64,000 nucleotides of DNA from Geothermobacter sp964501815 (GTDB lineage: Bacteria; Desulfobacterota; Desulfuromonadia; Desulfuromonadales; Geothermobacteraceae), in contig CAZCUR010000002.1 of NCBI GenBank assembly GCA_964501815.1, positions 1-64,000 on the forward strand. The letters are read 5' to 3'. The translations under genes were made by a program, and so were the position numbers. This document shows positions 16,832 through 24,954 of this stretch, in pieces. Positions within the stretch are counted from its first letter, which is position 1. Each line of letters starts with the position of its first letter. The notes beneath the pieces were generated by a model. It was not told where the DNA came from. It did no database searches and saw nothing but the letters and a program-made list of their open reading frames with translations.

Positions 16832-17810
16832 GGCTTGCTCCTTCGCTGTAAATGCCTTTGATGCGTATGGCTTTGTTTCCGTTTTTTACTCCCGCCTCAG
16901 CAAAATATTTGGGGCGGCCCTCGACCCTGACCAGCAGAGGTTCGGAGGGGCTCCAGGGCAGGTCAATGATGTCGCCGGCCTGGAAGTTGATGAAATCCCG
17001 CATTTCCAGGGTGATGCTGCCCAGTTCCGCCTGCAGTTCCACGGGAATGCCCGGCAGCTCCTGGAGCAGCAGGCGGCGCCAGCTGTCATTGCCACCGTCG
17101 CCTTTGCGGCCGAGAACCTGCTCCCGGATGGGGTCCAGGATGGTGTTGGGAAAGACCAGCTCCAAAAGGCCCTGACAGGCGCCGAACTCGACCTCGAGGG
17201 TCGCGACGACGGTCATGGCGTCCGGAGGGATCAGGCTGACCATCCTTGGATTGCTCTGCAGCTCGGCCAGGCTGATGGTGACCCCCTCGAGGCCGCTCAT
17301 GATTTTGGCCAGATCCAGAGCCACATCCTGGAACATGTTTTTGAGAATGTTGATTTCGATGGCTGTCAGCGGGCGGTCCGGAACATTGGCGAGGTGGTTG
17401 GGGTCGCCTCCGAGCTGGACCTCAACCAGACCGCAGGCCAGGGAGGGGGACAGAACGCTGAGGACTCCGTAGCGCAACGGGTCGAAGCGATACAGACCGA
17501 TGGCGACGCCGCTTTGCAGCCGGTGCAGGAAGGATTCGCATTCGGTCGGCCGAATGCCGGTGCGTCGGATGTTGACCGACTGCTGGACCCGGTTGGTCAG
17601 GGAAATACTGTAGTTGCGGGCAAAGGAATCGATCAGCAGATCGAAATTGGTCAGTTTCAGGTCGGCCGAAGCGTGGGCCCGAATCAGGTTGACAGGCGAT
17701 ATTTGTCTGCCGCCACCGACCGGTTCAAATTCGGGTTCAGGGGGGATTTCCCCCTTGTTGACCGCCGACAGCAGTTCGCTGATTTCTTCCTGGGTCAGAA
17801 TGCGTTCCAC
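16818..17810 (-). CDS. fliM: Flagellar switch protein FliM, CheY target
   Basis: A 330-aa C-ring protein. The N-terminal motif ILTQEEISELLSAV (residues 4-17) is the site that binds phosphorylated CheY. The CheC-like middle domain (about 50-240) and the C-terminal SPOA domain (INFQAGDIIDLPWSPSEPLL) follow. Presence of the CheY-binding motif links the motor to the chemotaxis operon at 33402-43088. It lies 8 bases after fliL. Confidence 0.96.
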   Translation of the reverse strand: MERILTQEEISELLSAVNKGEIPPEPEFEPVGGGRQISPVNLIRAHASADLKLTNFDLLIDSFARNYSISLTNRVQQSVNIRRTGIRPTECESFLHRLQSGVAIGLYRFDPLRYGVLSVLSPSLACGLVEVQLGGDPNHLANVPDRPLTAIEINILKNMFQDVALDLAKIMSGLEGVTISLAELQSNPRMVSLIPPDAMTVVATLEVEFGACQGLLELVFPNTILDPIREQVLGRKGDGGNDSWRRLLLQELPGIPVELQAELGSITLEMRDFINFQAGDIIDLPWSPSEPLLVRVEGRPKYFAEAGVKNGNKAIRIKGIYSEGASHGNH

Positions 17811-17818
17811 GCCGCCTC

Positions 17819-18310
17819 CTACTGCACCACAAAATCGGTGAAATAGAGCTTTTTAATTTTTCCGGTGGTCATCAGGTCGTTCAGTCGGGCTGTCAGTTCG
17901 GCGCGCAGTTGCATCTTGCCCTGGTAGTCCTGCAGCTCGCTGAAGGTTTTGGTGCCGATAAGCATGATGACCGCATCTCTTATTTGCGGCATGCGCTGGT
18001 TGACTTCCTCCGTCACCTTGTCATCGGTCAGTTCAAGGGTCAGGGCCGCCTTCAGATAGCGGGTCCCTGACTCGTCCATGATGTTGACGATGAACGGTTC
18101 GATATTGACCATGGGCCCGACATCGGGGCTGGCCAGGGCCTCGGCCTCTTTGGCGGCCTTTTCCTTGGCCAGCTCTTCCTCGCTTTTGCCCATGAGCAAA
18201 AATGCTGCGACTCCGCCGCCGATGAGGACCACCAGGGCGATGGCAATAATCAGAATCAGCTTCTTTTTTTTGCCGCCCCCTTCCGGGGCCTGTTCGGTTT
18301 TTTCCGCCAT
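17819..18310 (-). CDS. fliL: Flagellar basal-body-associated protein FliL
   Basis: A 163-aa inner-membrane protein with one helix (about residues 17-39, LILIIAIALVVLIGGGVAAF) and a periplasmic stomatin-like domain (MVNIEPFIVNIMDESGTRYL, LTARLNDLMTTGKIKKLYFT). FliL surrounds the stator units and improves torque. It sits between motB and fliM, the common arrangement, starting 17 bases after motB. Confidence 0.94.
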   Translation of the reverse strand: MAEKTEQAPEGGGKKKKLILIIAIALVVLIGGGVAAFLLMGKSEEELAKEKAAKEAEALASPDVGPMVNIEPFIVNIMDESGTRYLKAALTLELTDDKVTEEVNQRMPQIRDAVIMLIGTKTFSELQDYQGKMQLRAELTARLNDLMTTGKIKKLYFTDFVVQ

Positions 18311-18327
18311 GTTGTGACCTCGTGTTT

Positions 18328-19068
18328 TTAGAAGGGCATTTGTTCGGTTGCGTCTATCAGGTAAGGCAGTTCTTCACGGTAGTTGCCAAGGCTTTCCAGG
18401 ACGAATTCCACCCGCCGGTTCATGGCCCGGTGTTCCGGGGTGTCGTTGTCGACCACCGGGTGCATGGAGCCGTAGCCAACCGCTGACATTCGGTCCAGGG
18501 GCATCAGCTTGTTGCTCGCCAGGAATTTGAGGACGTTGACAGCCCTTTGCACCGAGATGTCCCAGTTGGACAGGCCGGAACGCCGGCTTATGGTGTTGTC
18601 GGTGTGGCCTTCAATGCGCAGTCCCATGGGCAGGGGACGGACCAGTTCCGCCACCTTGCGCAGAATGGGCTCGGCTTCCTTTTTGACCCGGGTTTGTCCG
18701 GCCTCGAACAGGATGGCGCTGTTGACGCGCAGAACCACCGCGCCGCGGTCCTTGACCAGTTCGATGTCGCGGTCGATGCGCAGGCGCTGCATGTGGGACT
18801 GGATGCGCTTGTAAACCCGGGTCACCAGGTCATCAAAAATCGGCGCGACATCGACAATCTTGGGTTTGGTCACCTCGGCCTTGTCCGAGGAACCGAGGAC
18901 TCCGAAGGCGCCGCGCAGAGACCCGGCGGCGTCCATGAATTTCATCTTGTCCAGACGCGCCATGGAGAGCATCAGGACAAAAAAGGTCAGCAGCAAGGTA
19001 ACCATGTCGCTGAAGGTGACCATCCAGGCCGGTGCGCCGGCGGGTTCACTTTTTTTCTTTTTGGCCAT
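18328..19068 (-). CDS. motB: Motor stator protein MotB (PomB/MotS-like)
   Basis: MotB anchors the stator to peptidoglycan and carries the ion-binding Asp. The 246-aa product has a Lys-rich N-terminus, a single helix with Asp21 (WMVTFSDMVTLLLTFFVL) and a C-terminal OmpA-like peptidoglycan-binding domain (about residues 110-230) with LRIEGHTDNTISRRSGLSNW. The helix context after the Asp (MVTLLLTFFVLMLSMA) looks closer to sodium-type PomB/MotS than to E. coli MotB. It follows motA after 12 bases. Confidence 0.94.
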   Translation of the reverse strand: MAKKKKSEPAGAPAWMVTFSDMVTLLLTFFVLMLSMARLDKMKFMDAAGSLRGAFGVLGSSDKAEVTKPKIVDVAPIFDDLVTRVYKRIQSHMQRLRIDRDIELVKDRGAVVLRVNSAILFEAGQTRVKKEAEPILRKVAELVRPLPMGLRIEGHTDNTISRRSGLSNWDISVQRAVNVLKFLASNKLMPLDRMSAVGYGSMHPVVDNDTPEHRAMNRRVEFVLESLGNYREELPYLIDATEQMPF

Positions 19069-19080
19069 GGCGTACCTGTC

Positions 19081-19851
19081 CTACTTGTTATCGAAACTGC
19101 TTTCGCGTTCCTTGGGTGCCAGGAATGCGTGCAGTTTCTGTTCGATGATGCGCGGGTTTTCACCCTTGAGAATCAGCTTGAGCCCTTCGGCAATCAGGGA
19201 TTTGTCCAGCACTTCGGACGCGCTGCGGTTTTTCAGTTTCCCGGCCACCGGGGTGCAGATAACGTTGGCGATGAGCGCGCCGTAAAAGGTGGTCAACAGG
19301 GCGACCGCCATGGCGGGTCCGATGCTGGAGGGGTCACTCAGGGATTGCAGCATCTTCACCAGCCCGATCAAAGTCCCGATCATGCCCATGGCCGGCGCGT
19401 AGGTGGCAAAGGCCATGAAGATATCGGCCCCTTTGTCATGGCGTTCCTGGATGTAGTCGATTTCCCGATCGAGCAGTTCCTTGAGGGTTTCCGGCTCCTG
19501 GCCGTCGACGGCCATTTGCAGGCCCTTGGCGAGAAAGTCGTCATCGACACTGTTGAGCACGGATTGCAGCGAGAGAACACCCTCCTTGCGGGCCTTGCCG
19601 GCGTATTCCACCAGGGTTTTGACCCGTTCGCGCGGGTTGGTCCCCTTGTGGAGGACCGCTTTTTTGAACACGTTGATAGACCCCAGAACATCTCCGAAGG
19701 GGTAGTGGGTCAACACCGCGGCCACCGTGCCGCCGCAGACGATGATGACGGAGGGAATGTCGATGAAGATGAGCAGACTGCCGCCACTGGCCATGGCGAC
19801 GGCCATCAGGACAAACGCTCCAACGATACCGAGAATGGTTGAGAGATCCAT
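19081..19851 (-). CDS. motA: Motor stator protein MotA (PomA-like)
   Basis: A 256-aa stator subunit with four membrane helices (MDLSTILGIVGAFVLMAVAM..., YAPAMGMIGTLIGLVKML, AVALLTTFYGALIANVI) and a cytoplasmic loop with the charged torque region. The GMIGTLIGLV and ALLTTFYGA segments keep both threonines that in PomA (T158, T186) matter for sodium use, so sodium coupling is possible. GGAG lies just before the ATG. A possible sigma-54-type promoter sits at 19914-19929, and flgE upstream appears to end at a hairpin, so motA may begin its own transcript. Confidence 0.94.
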   Translation of the reverse strand: MDLSTILGIVGAFVLMAVAMASGGSLLIFIDIPSVIIVCGGTVAAVLTHYPFGDVLGSINVFKKAVLHKGTNPRERVKTLVEYAGKARKEGVLSLQSVLNSVDDDFLAKGLQMAVDGQEPETLKELLDREIDYIQERHDKGADIFMAFATYAPAMGMIGTLIGLVKMLQSLSDPSSIGPAMAVALLTTFYGALIANVICTPVAGKLKNRSASEVLDKSLIAEGLKLILKGENPRIIEQKLHAFLAPKERESSFDNK

Positions 19852-19913
19852 GGGCTCCTCACGCCTTCGTACGATGCGGATATCAGAATCGCTTTGCTTC
19901 GCTAGGGGGGAAT

Positions 19914-19929
19914 ATCAAGAGGTATGCCA
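19914..19929 (-). promoter_or_regulatory. Possible sigma-54 promoter for motA operon
   Basis: On the minus strand TGGCAT-N5-TTGAT (19929-19914) resembles the sigma-54 consensus TGGCAC-N5-TTGCA, with the key GG and TTG retained and two mismatches. It would start transcription about 50 bases before motA. TTGA instead of TTGC in the -12 box also occurs at 44293-44307. Confidence 0.35.
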
Positions 19930-20021
19930 CGGGTGACGGGAGAAAAAATTGACACGCCATCCTGCGTGTAACATGGCGAAATAAAAAGGGAAAAAAATGG
20001 GGCAGGGCGGGTGGAAAAGCA

Positions 20022-20052
20022 GGAGCCGCCTGCGATGACGGCAGGCGGCTCC
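20022..20052 (-). terminator. Hairpin after flgE, probable terminator
   Basis: A perfect 12-bp stem (GGAGCCGCCTGC / GCAGGCGGCTCC, 20022-20033 and 20041-20052) with a 7-base loop lies 43 bases past the flgE stop, inside the 243-base flgE-motA gap. On the minus strand it is followed by TGCTTTTCC. This is not an ideal U-run, but the stem is very GC-rich. Confidence 0.6.
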
Positions 20053-20094
20053 CGGTCGCGTCATGATTTTGACCCGGTTTTCGAGGGGCCCCGA

Positions 20095-21366
20095 TCAGCG
20101 TTTGAGGTTGATCAGTTCGTTGAGCATTTCATCGGTGGTGGTGATGATTTTCGAGTTGGCCTGGAAACCGCGCTGGGTGGTAATCATCTGCACGAATTCC
20201 TGGGCCAGATCGACGTTGGATTGCTCCAGCGAGTTGGTGAAGATCTTGCCGACGCCGGAACCGACGGTGCCGATGATGGGCGGTCCGGAGTTTTCACCGA
20301 CGGAAAAGAGGTTGTTGCCTTCTTTGGTCAGGCCCCCGGGATTGGAAAACTTGGCCAGGGCGATCTGGGCCAGTTTGCGCGGCTGACCGTTGGAGAAGTT
20401 GCCGATGATGTAGCCGTCGTTGTCGATGTTCAGCTTGACCAGGGTTCCGGTCCCGAAACCGTCCTGTTCCTGGGCGACCACCACCGAGTCGCTGGAAAAC
20501 TGGGTGCACTGGAAATCGATATTGATCTGCTGGTTCTGGTCGGCAGAGTTAACCCAGGTCAATGCTCCGGCGTTGGTTGTTCCGACCACCGGAGCGGTCA
20601 GCTGGCCGGTGTTGTCGAAGGTCATGGTTCCCTGGCCAACGATGGTCAGGGTTCCGGGGGTGCCGCCGATTTCGGCACTGTTGACGGTGGTATACCAGCC
20701 CCATTCGAGCGGGTTCGTGGCCGGATCCAGCTTGGTGAAATAGGTGGTCAGCAGATGGGTCTGGCCCAGCGAATCGTAGACCTCGATGGAGGCGGCGTAG
20801 TTGGAGGTGTTGGCCGGGTCATTGATGTCGAAGGGGCCGACGTAGGGCGAATTGGAGTTCAGATTGGTGTTCAGCGTGATGTTGGCGGTCATGTTGGCCG
20901 GGCTGAAACTGCGGGTGTTGGCCTTGATGTCGGTCAGGTCGCCGACTGTGTTGCCGTTCATGTCGAGCATGTAGCCCTGGACCTTGAACCCTTCGGGGTT
21001 GATGAGATAGCCGTCGGCGTCAAAACGGAAGGCGCCGGCGCGGGTGAAGCGCAGTTCCGAGGTGACCGGATCGGCGACCATGAAAAAGCCGGGGCCTTCG
21101 ATGGCGAGATCGGAATTGAGTTCAGTGTTCTGAAAGGTCCCCTGGCTGAAGATGTTGTCCACCACGGACAGACCGGAACCACGGCCGATCTGGCTGGTAC
21201 CGGCCGAGCCTGAAACACTGCTGGAGAGCAGGTCGGCAAAGATGGCCCGGCTGGACTTGAAACCGATGGTGTTGCTGTTGGCGATGTTGTTACCGATGAC
21301 GCTCATGGCGTGGGAATTGGTGGTCAGACCCGAAACACCACTGTAAAGACTGCTTGCGATACCCAT
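20095..21366 (-). CDS. flgE: Flagellar hook protein FlgE
   Basis: FlgE polymerises into the hook. The 423-aa protein starts MGIASSLYSGVSGLTTNSHA with the family motif VIGNNIANSNTIGFKSSRA. It has the D1 segment LAIEGPGFFMVADPVTSE and the C-terminal EQSNVDLAQEFVQMITTQRG followed by SKIITTTDEMLNELINL. Size and both conserved ends are normal. It is the last gene of the first block (flgB to flgE) before the hairpin at 20022-20052. GGAGGATAA lies before the ATG. Confidence 0.96.
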   Translation of the reverse strand: MGIASSLYSGVSGLTTNSHAMSVIGNNIANSNTIGFKSSRAIFADLLSSSVSGSAGTSQIGRGSGLSVVDNIFSQGTFQNTELNSDLAIEGPGFFMVADPVTSELRFTRAGAFRFDADGYLINPEGFKVQGYMLDMNGNTVGDLTDIKANTRSFSPANMTANITLNTNLNSNSPYVGPFDINDPANTSNYAASIEVYDSLGQTHLLTTYFTKLDPATNPLEWGWYTTVNSAEIGGTPGTLTIVGQGTMTFDNTGQLTAPVVGTTNAGALTWVNSADQNQQINIDFQCTQFSSDSVVVAQEQDGFGTGTLVKLNIDNDGYIIGNFSNGQPRKLAQIALAKFSNPGGLTKEGNNLFSVGENSGPPIIGTVGSGVGKIFTNSLEQSNVDLAQEFVQMITTQRGFQANSKIITTTDEMLNELINLKR

Positions 21367-21384
21367 GATTTATCCTCCGTGGCT

Positions 21385-21410
21385 GGGCCGCTTCTGTCGG
21401 TCGGCGGCCC
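21385..21410 (-). other. Stem-loop in the flgE leader
   Basis: A 7-bp stem (GGGCCGC 21385-21391 and GCGGCCC 21404-21410) with a 12-base loop lies in the 84-base gap before flgE, only about 20 bases upstream of its start codon. It could slow or attenuate reading into flgE, but it may be chance in GC-rich DNA. Confidence 0.25.
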
Positions 21411-21450
21411 GCGAACCTCCTCACTGAGGACCGGTTCGGCTGTGGGGTGA

Positions 21451-21834
21451 TCAGGCGATCACCGCGCTGTCGATGTTGGTAAAAACACTCTCTTTCATCT
21501 GTTGCTGGTCCGCGACGGTGACGACGGTCGCATTGTCGACACTGACCACCAGGGCGAGATGGTCGAGCAGAACCAGGGAATCACGGCCCCCTTTGGCCTC
21601 CAGACGGGCGACGGCCTGCTCCAGACGACGGGTCTGGGATGCGTTGAGGTTGAGGCCGCGCTGCTGCAGGCGTTCACTGGCGTGGCGCGAGAATTTCAGC
21701 GCGCCCGTGTCGAGTTTCTGACGCAGCAGCCGGTCAAAGGTTCCGGGCTGAGTGCCCGGAGTCTGGCGGCCGGTTTTGCCCGGTGCTCCTGGCGCCCCGA
21801 CGGGACCGGGGATAATGGTGACAGGCCCTGTCAT
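21451..21834 (-). CDS. Flagellar operon protein, TIGR02530-like
   Basis: A 127-aa cytoplasmic-looking protein with a Pro/Gly-rich N-terminus and the motif LKFSRHASERLQQRGLNL at about residues 52-69. This is the hallmark of the small conserved flagellar operon family TIGR02530, which normally lies between flgD and flgE, as it does here. Its biochemical role is unknown to me; the location points to hook assembly. It starts with a 4-base overlap on the flgD stop. Confidence 0.8.
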   Translation of the reverse strand: MTGPVTIIPGPVGAPGAPGKTGRQTPGTQPGTFDRLLRQKLDTGALKFSRHASERLQQRGLNLNASQTRRLEQAVARLEAKGGRDSLVLLDHLALVVSVDNATVVTVADQQQMKESVFTNIDSAVIA

Positions 21835-22511
21835 GGCGCGGCTCCTTCAATGGAGCGCAGGCTGGCCATGGAGAACGCGCCGTTGCCGGTGTCGACCCGG
21901 ACCTGACCGTCCCCTGTCTGGACGCCATCGACACGTGTGCGAACCAGCGGGTCGGTTTCGATGGTCTTGCCATCGGCGTCCCTGGCGTTGACAACCAGAC
22001 GGTAGCTCCCTTCGGGCAGAGGATTGCCGGCGTTGGTGGTGCCGTCCCAGAGATAGAAATGTTCCCCGGGAGTCGGGCTGGCATCGGTCAGGGTGGCGAC
22101 GGTCTGGTTGTTGGCGTTGACGATGTGGAAACTGATCTCCGTCGCCTGGACCGGCAATTGATAGCCGATGCGAACCGGCTGCCCCTGATATTCGAAGATG
22201 TCGCTGTTGGCGACCACCTCCCGGCCGATGAGTCCGAGGGCCGAAAGCCGCTCCATGTCACCGCTGAGAGAACTGAGTCCCTGCAGGGATTTGTTCATGT
22301 TGAACATCTGCTCCAGTGAGCTGAACTGGGCCAGCTGGGCGGTGAACTGGGTCGGGTCGGCCGGGTCGAGAGGGTCCTGGTTTTGCAGCTGGGCCACCAG
22401 AAGACGCAGAAAGTCCTCTTTGCCAAGCGCCTTGCCGCTGATGCTGTTGTCGGCGGCAGCGGTGGCGGCGGCGGACTGTGCGCCGAGTGCGTTGATTGTT
22501 GTCATAACCAC
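21831..22511 (-). CDS. flgD: Hook-capping (scaffolding) protein FlgD
   Basis: FlgD caps the growing hook and is later lost. The 226-aa protein has the N-terminal motif ALGKEDFLRLLVAQLQNQDP with DPADPTQFTAQLAQFSSLEQ (residues ~28-66). A FlgD Ig-like/tudor part follows (GEHFYLWDGTTNAGNPLPEG then YRLVVNARDADGK). Length is typical. It lies between fliK and the TIGR02530-like gene, the standard hook cluster. Confidence 0.95.
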   Translation of the reverse strand: MVMTTINALGAQSAAATAAADNSISGKALGKEDFLRLLVAQLQNQDPLDPADPTQFTAQLAQFSSLEQMFNMNKSLQGLSSLSGDMERLSALGLIGREVVANSDIFEYQGQPVRIGYQLPVQATEISFHIVNANNQTVATLTDASPTPGEHFYLWDGTTNAGNPLPEGSYRLVVNARDADGKTIETDPLVRTRVDGVQTGDGQVRVDTGNGAFSMASLRSIEGAAP

Positions 22512-22523
22512 TCCTTGCTCTGC

Positions 22524-23930
22524 TCAGATTCTCAGACTGACGCCCGAGGTTGCCGCAGGCCTCCCGGAGATCCGGGGGGCGGGCTGTTCGTCGGCCGGAG
22601 CCTGCGAACCGGTGTGTTCCAGACGGCTGTCAAACAGTCCCGGCTCGGTATGGTGCTGCTGCCGGCCCTGATGCTGGAACAGGCTCTCGTTCTGGGTCCA
22701 GTTGAAACCCTGCTGGCTGCCGGTTCCGCTGTGAAACGCCTGGTTGTCCGCTCTGCTGCTGTCACTTGTGACCGCAACTTCAAGACGGTTGACCTTGAGG
22801 CCCTGATGTTCCAGCGCCTGACGCAGGTGATCGAGGTTGCGTTGCAGAATGTCACGGACCTCAGGTGTTTCGGCGTGCAGTCTGGCCGCCAGATGTCCCT
22901 TGTCCAGGTCGATGTGCAGATGCACCTCTCCCAGCTCTTCAGGGTAGAGCTTCAGGTGTGCCTGGCCGCTTTCAAAGACCCCCTGGCGGTCGAAGTGACT
23001 GGTTATCTGCTCGACCACCACATGGTCACGAACCGGAACCGGATGCGGCTGTTTCATCGCGGCCGCATCAGCCGGGCCCGCTGCCTGGATGGGACTGGTG
23101 CTTTCCACCCGGGGGGCAGTCGGTGCGGCTATCAGGCCGGAATCCTGGCCTGTTCTGGTGTCCGGCTGGTCGGATGGCCCTCTGGGTTGGGGCATGTCAG
23201 GTTGCCGGTGCGCCATAACCCTGGGGGCAGGTCCCTTCTCCGGGGCCTGCTGAGCCGGTGCTGGCGGCGCTGTTTCCGGGCCCTGGTTTCGGCCGGCTTG
23301 CAGCAGCCGTTCGAACCGTGCTTCCGTCAGGGGCTTGCCCTGTTCCGCAGGCTGTGTGCCGGGTTTCCCGGTCTGTTGCACCAGGTCGGCTCCGCCAAGG
23401 GGCAGTGAGGGTCGCGCGGATTTTTTGTCCGCTTCCTGACCCTGCCCGAACACCACGACCAGGTTCTGTTTCACAGTGTTGCGGGCCAACGTGCCGGCCG
23501 GAACCACCCTGGGGGCGGCGTCTGGTGTCTGGGCAACCTGCTTGAGCATGTCGGTCTGGGCCGGTGTTTTCGGGGCGATCAGGGGCTGCGCTGCCAACAG
23601 GGCTTTTTCCGGCGCCGCAAAAACGGCCTCCGGAGCCACCTCGGCAACCCCACGGGGCTGTCCGGACGGGACCTCAGGAGCCCTTGGCTGTGGGAGCCGG
23701 TGTAGCACCTCCATCAGGTTGCCGGGCTGCCAGGGCGCCGGGATCAGCGTCGCCAGGTGATCCAGGTCGCCAGGAGCCTGCATCTTGTGCAGGCGTCCGG
23801 TGAACAGCTCCTCAAAAGGACCCGGAGAACCATCCGGTGCGCCTTGCGGGAGGCCCGCATCAAGCCCGTTCCGGATCAGACCGATGCCGGCGGCATCGAC
23901 CGGAACAATCATCCCTGTGTTCATGGTCAT
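22524..23930 (-). CDS. fliK: Hook-length control protein FliK
   Basis: FliK measures hook length and triggers the FlhB switch. The 468-aa protein is rich in Pro, Ala and Gln over its first 300 residues. It ends with the conserved FliK C-terminal domain around residues 325-400: HLKLYPEELGEVHLHIDLDK, LAARLHAETPEVRDILQRN and LDHLRQALEHQGLKVNRLEV. The long low-complexity half explains weak conservation. A strong AAGGAGGTG lies 9 bases before the ATG. It follows the MotE-like gene after 61 bases and precedes flgD. Confidence 0.9.
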   Translation of the reverse strand: MTMNTGMIVPVDAAGIGLIRNGLDAGLPQGAPDGSPGPFEELFTGRLHKMQAPGDLDHLATLIPAPWQPGNLMEVLHRLPQPRAPEVPSGQPRGVAEVAPEAVFAAPEKALLAAQPLIAPKTPAQTDMLKQVAQTPDAAPRVVPAGTLARNTVKQNLVVVFGQGQEADKKSARPSLPLGGADLVQQTGKPGTQPAEQGKPLTEARFERLLQAGRNQGPETAPPAPAQQAPEKGPAPRVMAHRQPDMPQPRGPSDQPDTRTGQDSGLIAAPTAPRVESTSPIQAAGPADAAAMKQPHPVPVRDHVVVEQITSHFDRQGVFESGQAHLKLYPEELGEVHLHIDLDKGHLAARLHAETPEVRDILQRNLDHLRQALEHQGLKVNRLEVAVTSDSSRADNQAFHSGTGSQQGFNWTQNESLFQHQGRQQHHTEPGLFDSRLEHTGSQAPADEQPAPRISGRPAATSGVSLRI

Positions 23931-23991
23931 CTCTTTTCACCTCCTTTCTGTGTGGAATGGGTTTTTATAAAAAACTCCCGCGTGACCCGTT

Positions 23992-24504
23992 TTACTTCAG
24001 ACTGGAATAATCTTTGGTAAAACGGATTGCGCTGGAAGGAGACATTTCCACCAGAATCTTGCCGCGGGTTTTGGTTTTGATTTGCGCCAGAATGTCCCGG
24101 GCAAGGGGCCAGTCCATTTTTTCCAGCAGACGTGCGGCCTTGGCCTTGTCCATTTTTTCGTACATCTTGGCCAGTTCGGCTACGCGCTCCTGTTCGGCGG
24201 CATCTTTCTGTTTGAGCAGCTTTTCAAGATCGGCGCGCAGGGTCGTCAGTTGCTCCAGCTTTTTCTCCAGCTCGACCTGCATGCTGTCGAGTTCCAGTGC
24301 ACGCTGTTTCAGCGCTTCTTCCCGCTGGCGCAGGTGCTCTTTTTGTCTGGCAATTTCCACCATCAGCCTGCGTTCCTCGACCGAGTCGGGGGTGGTTTCT
24401 GTCTGGGCGGCCGCAGGCGCTTTTTCGGCCCGGCACAGGCTGCCGGGCAGCCCGGTCGAACAAAACATCAGGAACAGCAGAGTGAAAAGAGTGCGCCGTG
24501 TCAT
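23992..24504 (-). CDS. MotE/MgtE-N-like periplasmic flagellar protein
   Basis: A 170-aa protein with a signal peptide or N-terminal anchor (MTRRTLFTLLFLMFCSTGLPG), a long coiled coil rich in Glu, Arg and Leu (about residues 42-110), and an MgtE-N-like helical repeat (LAKMYEKMDKAKAARLLEKM, DILAQIKTKTRGKILVEMSP). This arrangement matches the MotE-type proteins found next to fliJ and fliK in many bacteria; the alphaproteobacterial member chaperones MotC. No MotC is seen here, so the role is open. It overlaps fliJ by 4 bases. Confidence 0.75.
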   Translation of the reverse strand: MTRRTLFTLLFLMFCSTGLPGSLCRAEKAPAAAQTETTPDSVEERRLMVEIARQKEHLRQREEALKQRALELDSMQVELEKKLEQLTTLRADLEKLLKQKDAAEQERVAELAKMYEKMDKAKAARLLEKMDWPLARDILAQIKTKTRGKILVEMSPSSAIRFTKDYSSLK

Positions 24505-24941
24505 GACATTTCCCCCAGGTTGCGCAGGGCAATTTCGTCCAGAACCGCTCCTTCCAGGCGTTTCTGGCGTTGCAACTGCTCACGCTCGTGACGATCGCGC
24601 AAACGTTCCACCGATTTTTTTTCGGTACTTATCTTCAGCAGCAGATTTCTGGCTTCGGCAACCTCAGCCTTTTTCTGCTGCAGTTCATCTTCAAGCTGAT
24701 GCAACTGATGCTGACGCAACTGGATGTTGCGTTGATACAGGTCGATTTCAGCGGCCGGCAGGCCTTCAGCCTGGCGGCGAACAAAATCGCGGCAGAGGCA
24801 GTCGAGCTCGGCCCGCATGCGGTTGATTTCAACCAGCACCGCTTCCTGCCGCTGCAATGCGCTCGCGAGGCTTTGTTTGGCCTGGCGTTCCTTCAGTTGG
24901 CGGTAATCGAGCAGGGTCTGCAGATGAAACGGCACAGCCAT
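24501..24941 (-). CDS. fliJ: Flagellar export protein FliJ
   Basis: A 146-aa almost entirely coiled-coil protein (LLDYRQLKERQAKQSLASAL, YQRNIQLRQHQLHQLEDELQ). FliJ is the central stalk of the FliI ATPase ring and escorts export chaperones. Conservation is low in this family, but size, composition and position 13 bases after fliI make the call safe. Confidence 0.9.
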   Translation of the reverse strand: MAVPFHLQTLLDYRQLKERQAKQSLASALQRQEAVLVEINRMRAELDCLCRDFVRRQAEGLPAAEIDLYQRNIQLRQHQLHQLEDELQQKKAEVAEARNLLLKISTEKKSVERLRDRHEREQLQRQKRLEGAVLDEIALRNLGEMS

Positions 24942-24954
24942 GACTCAAATCCTT

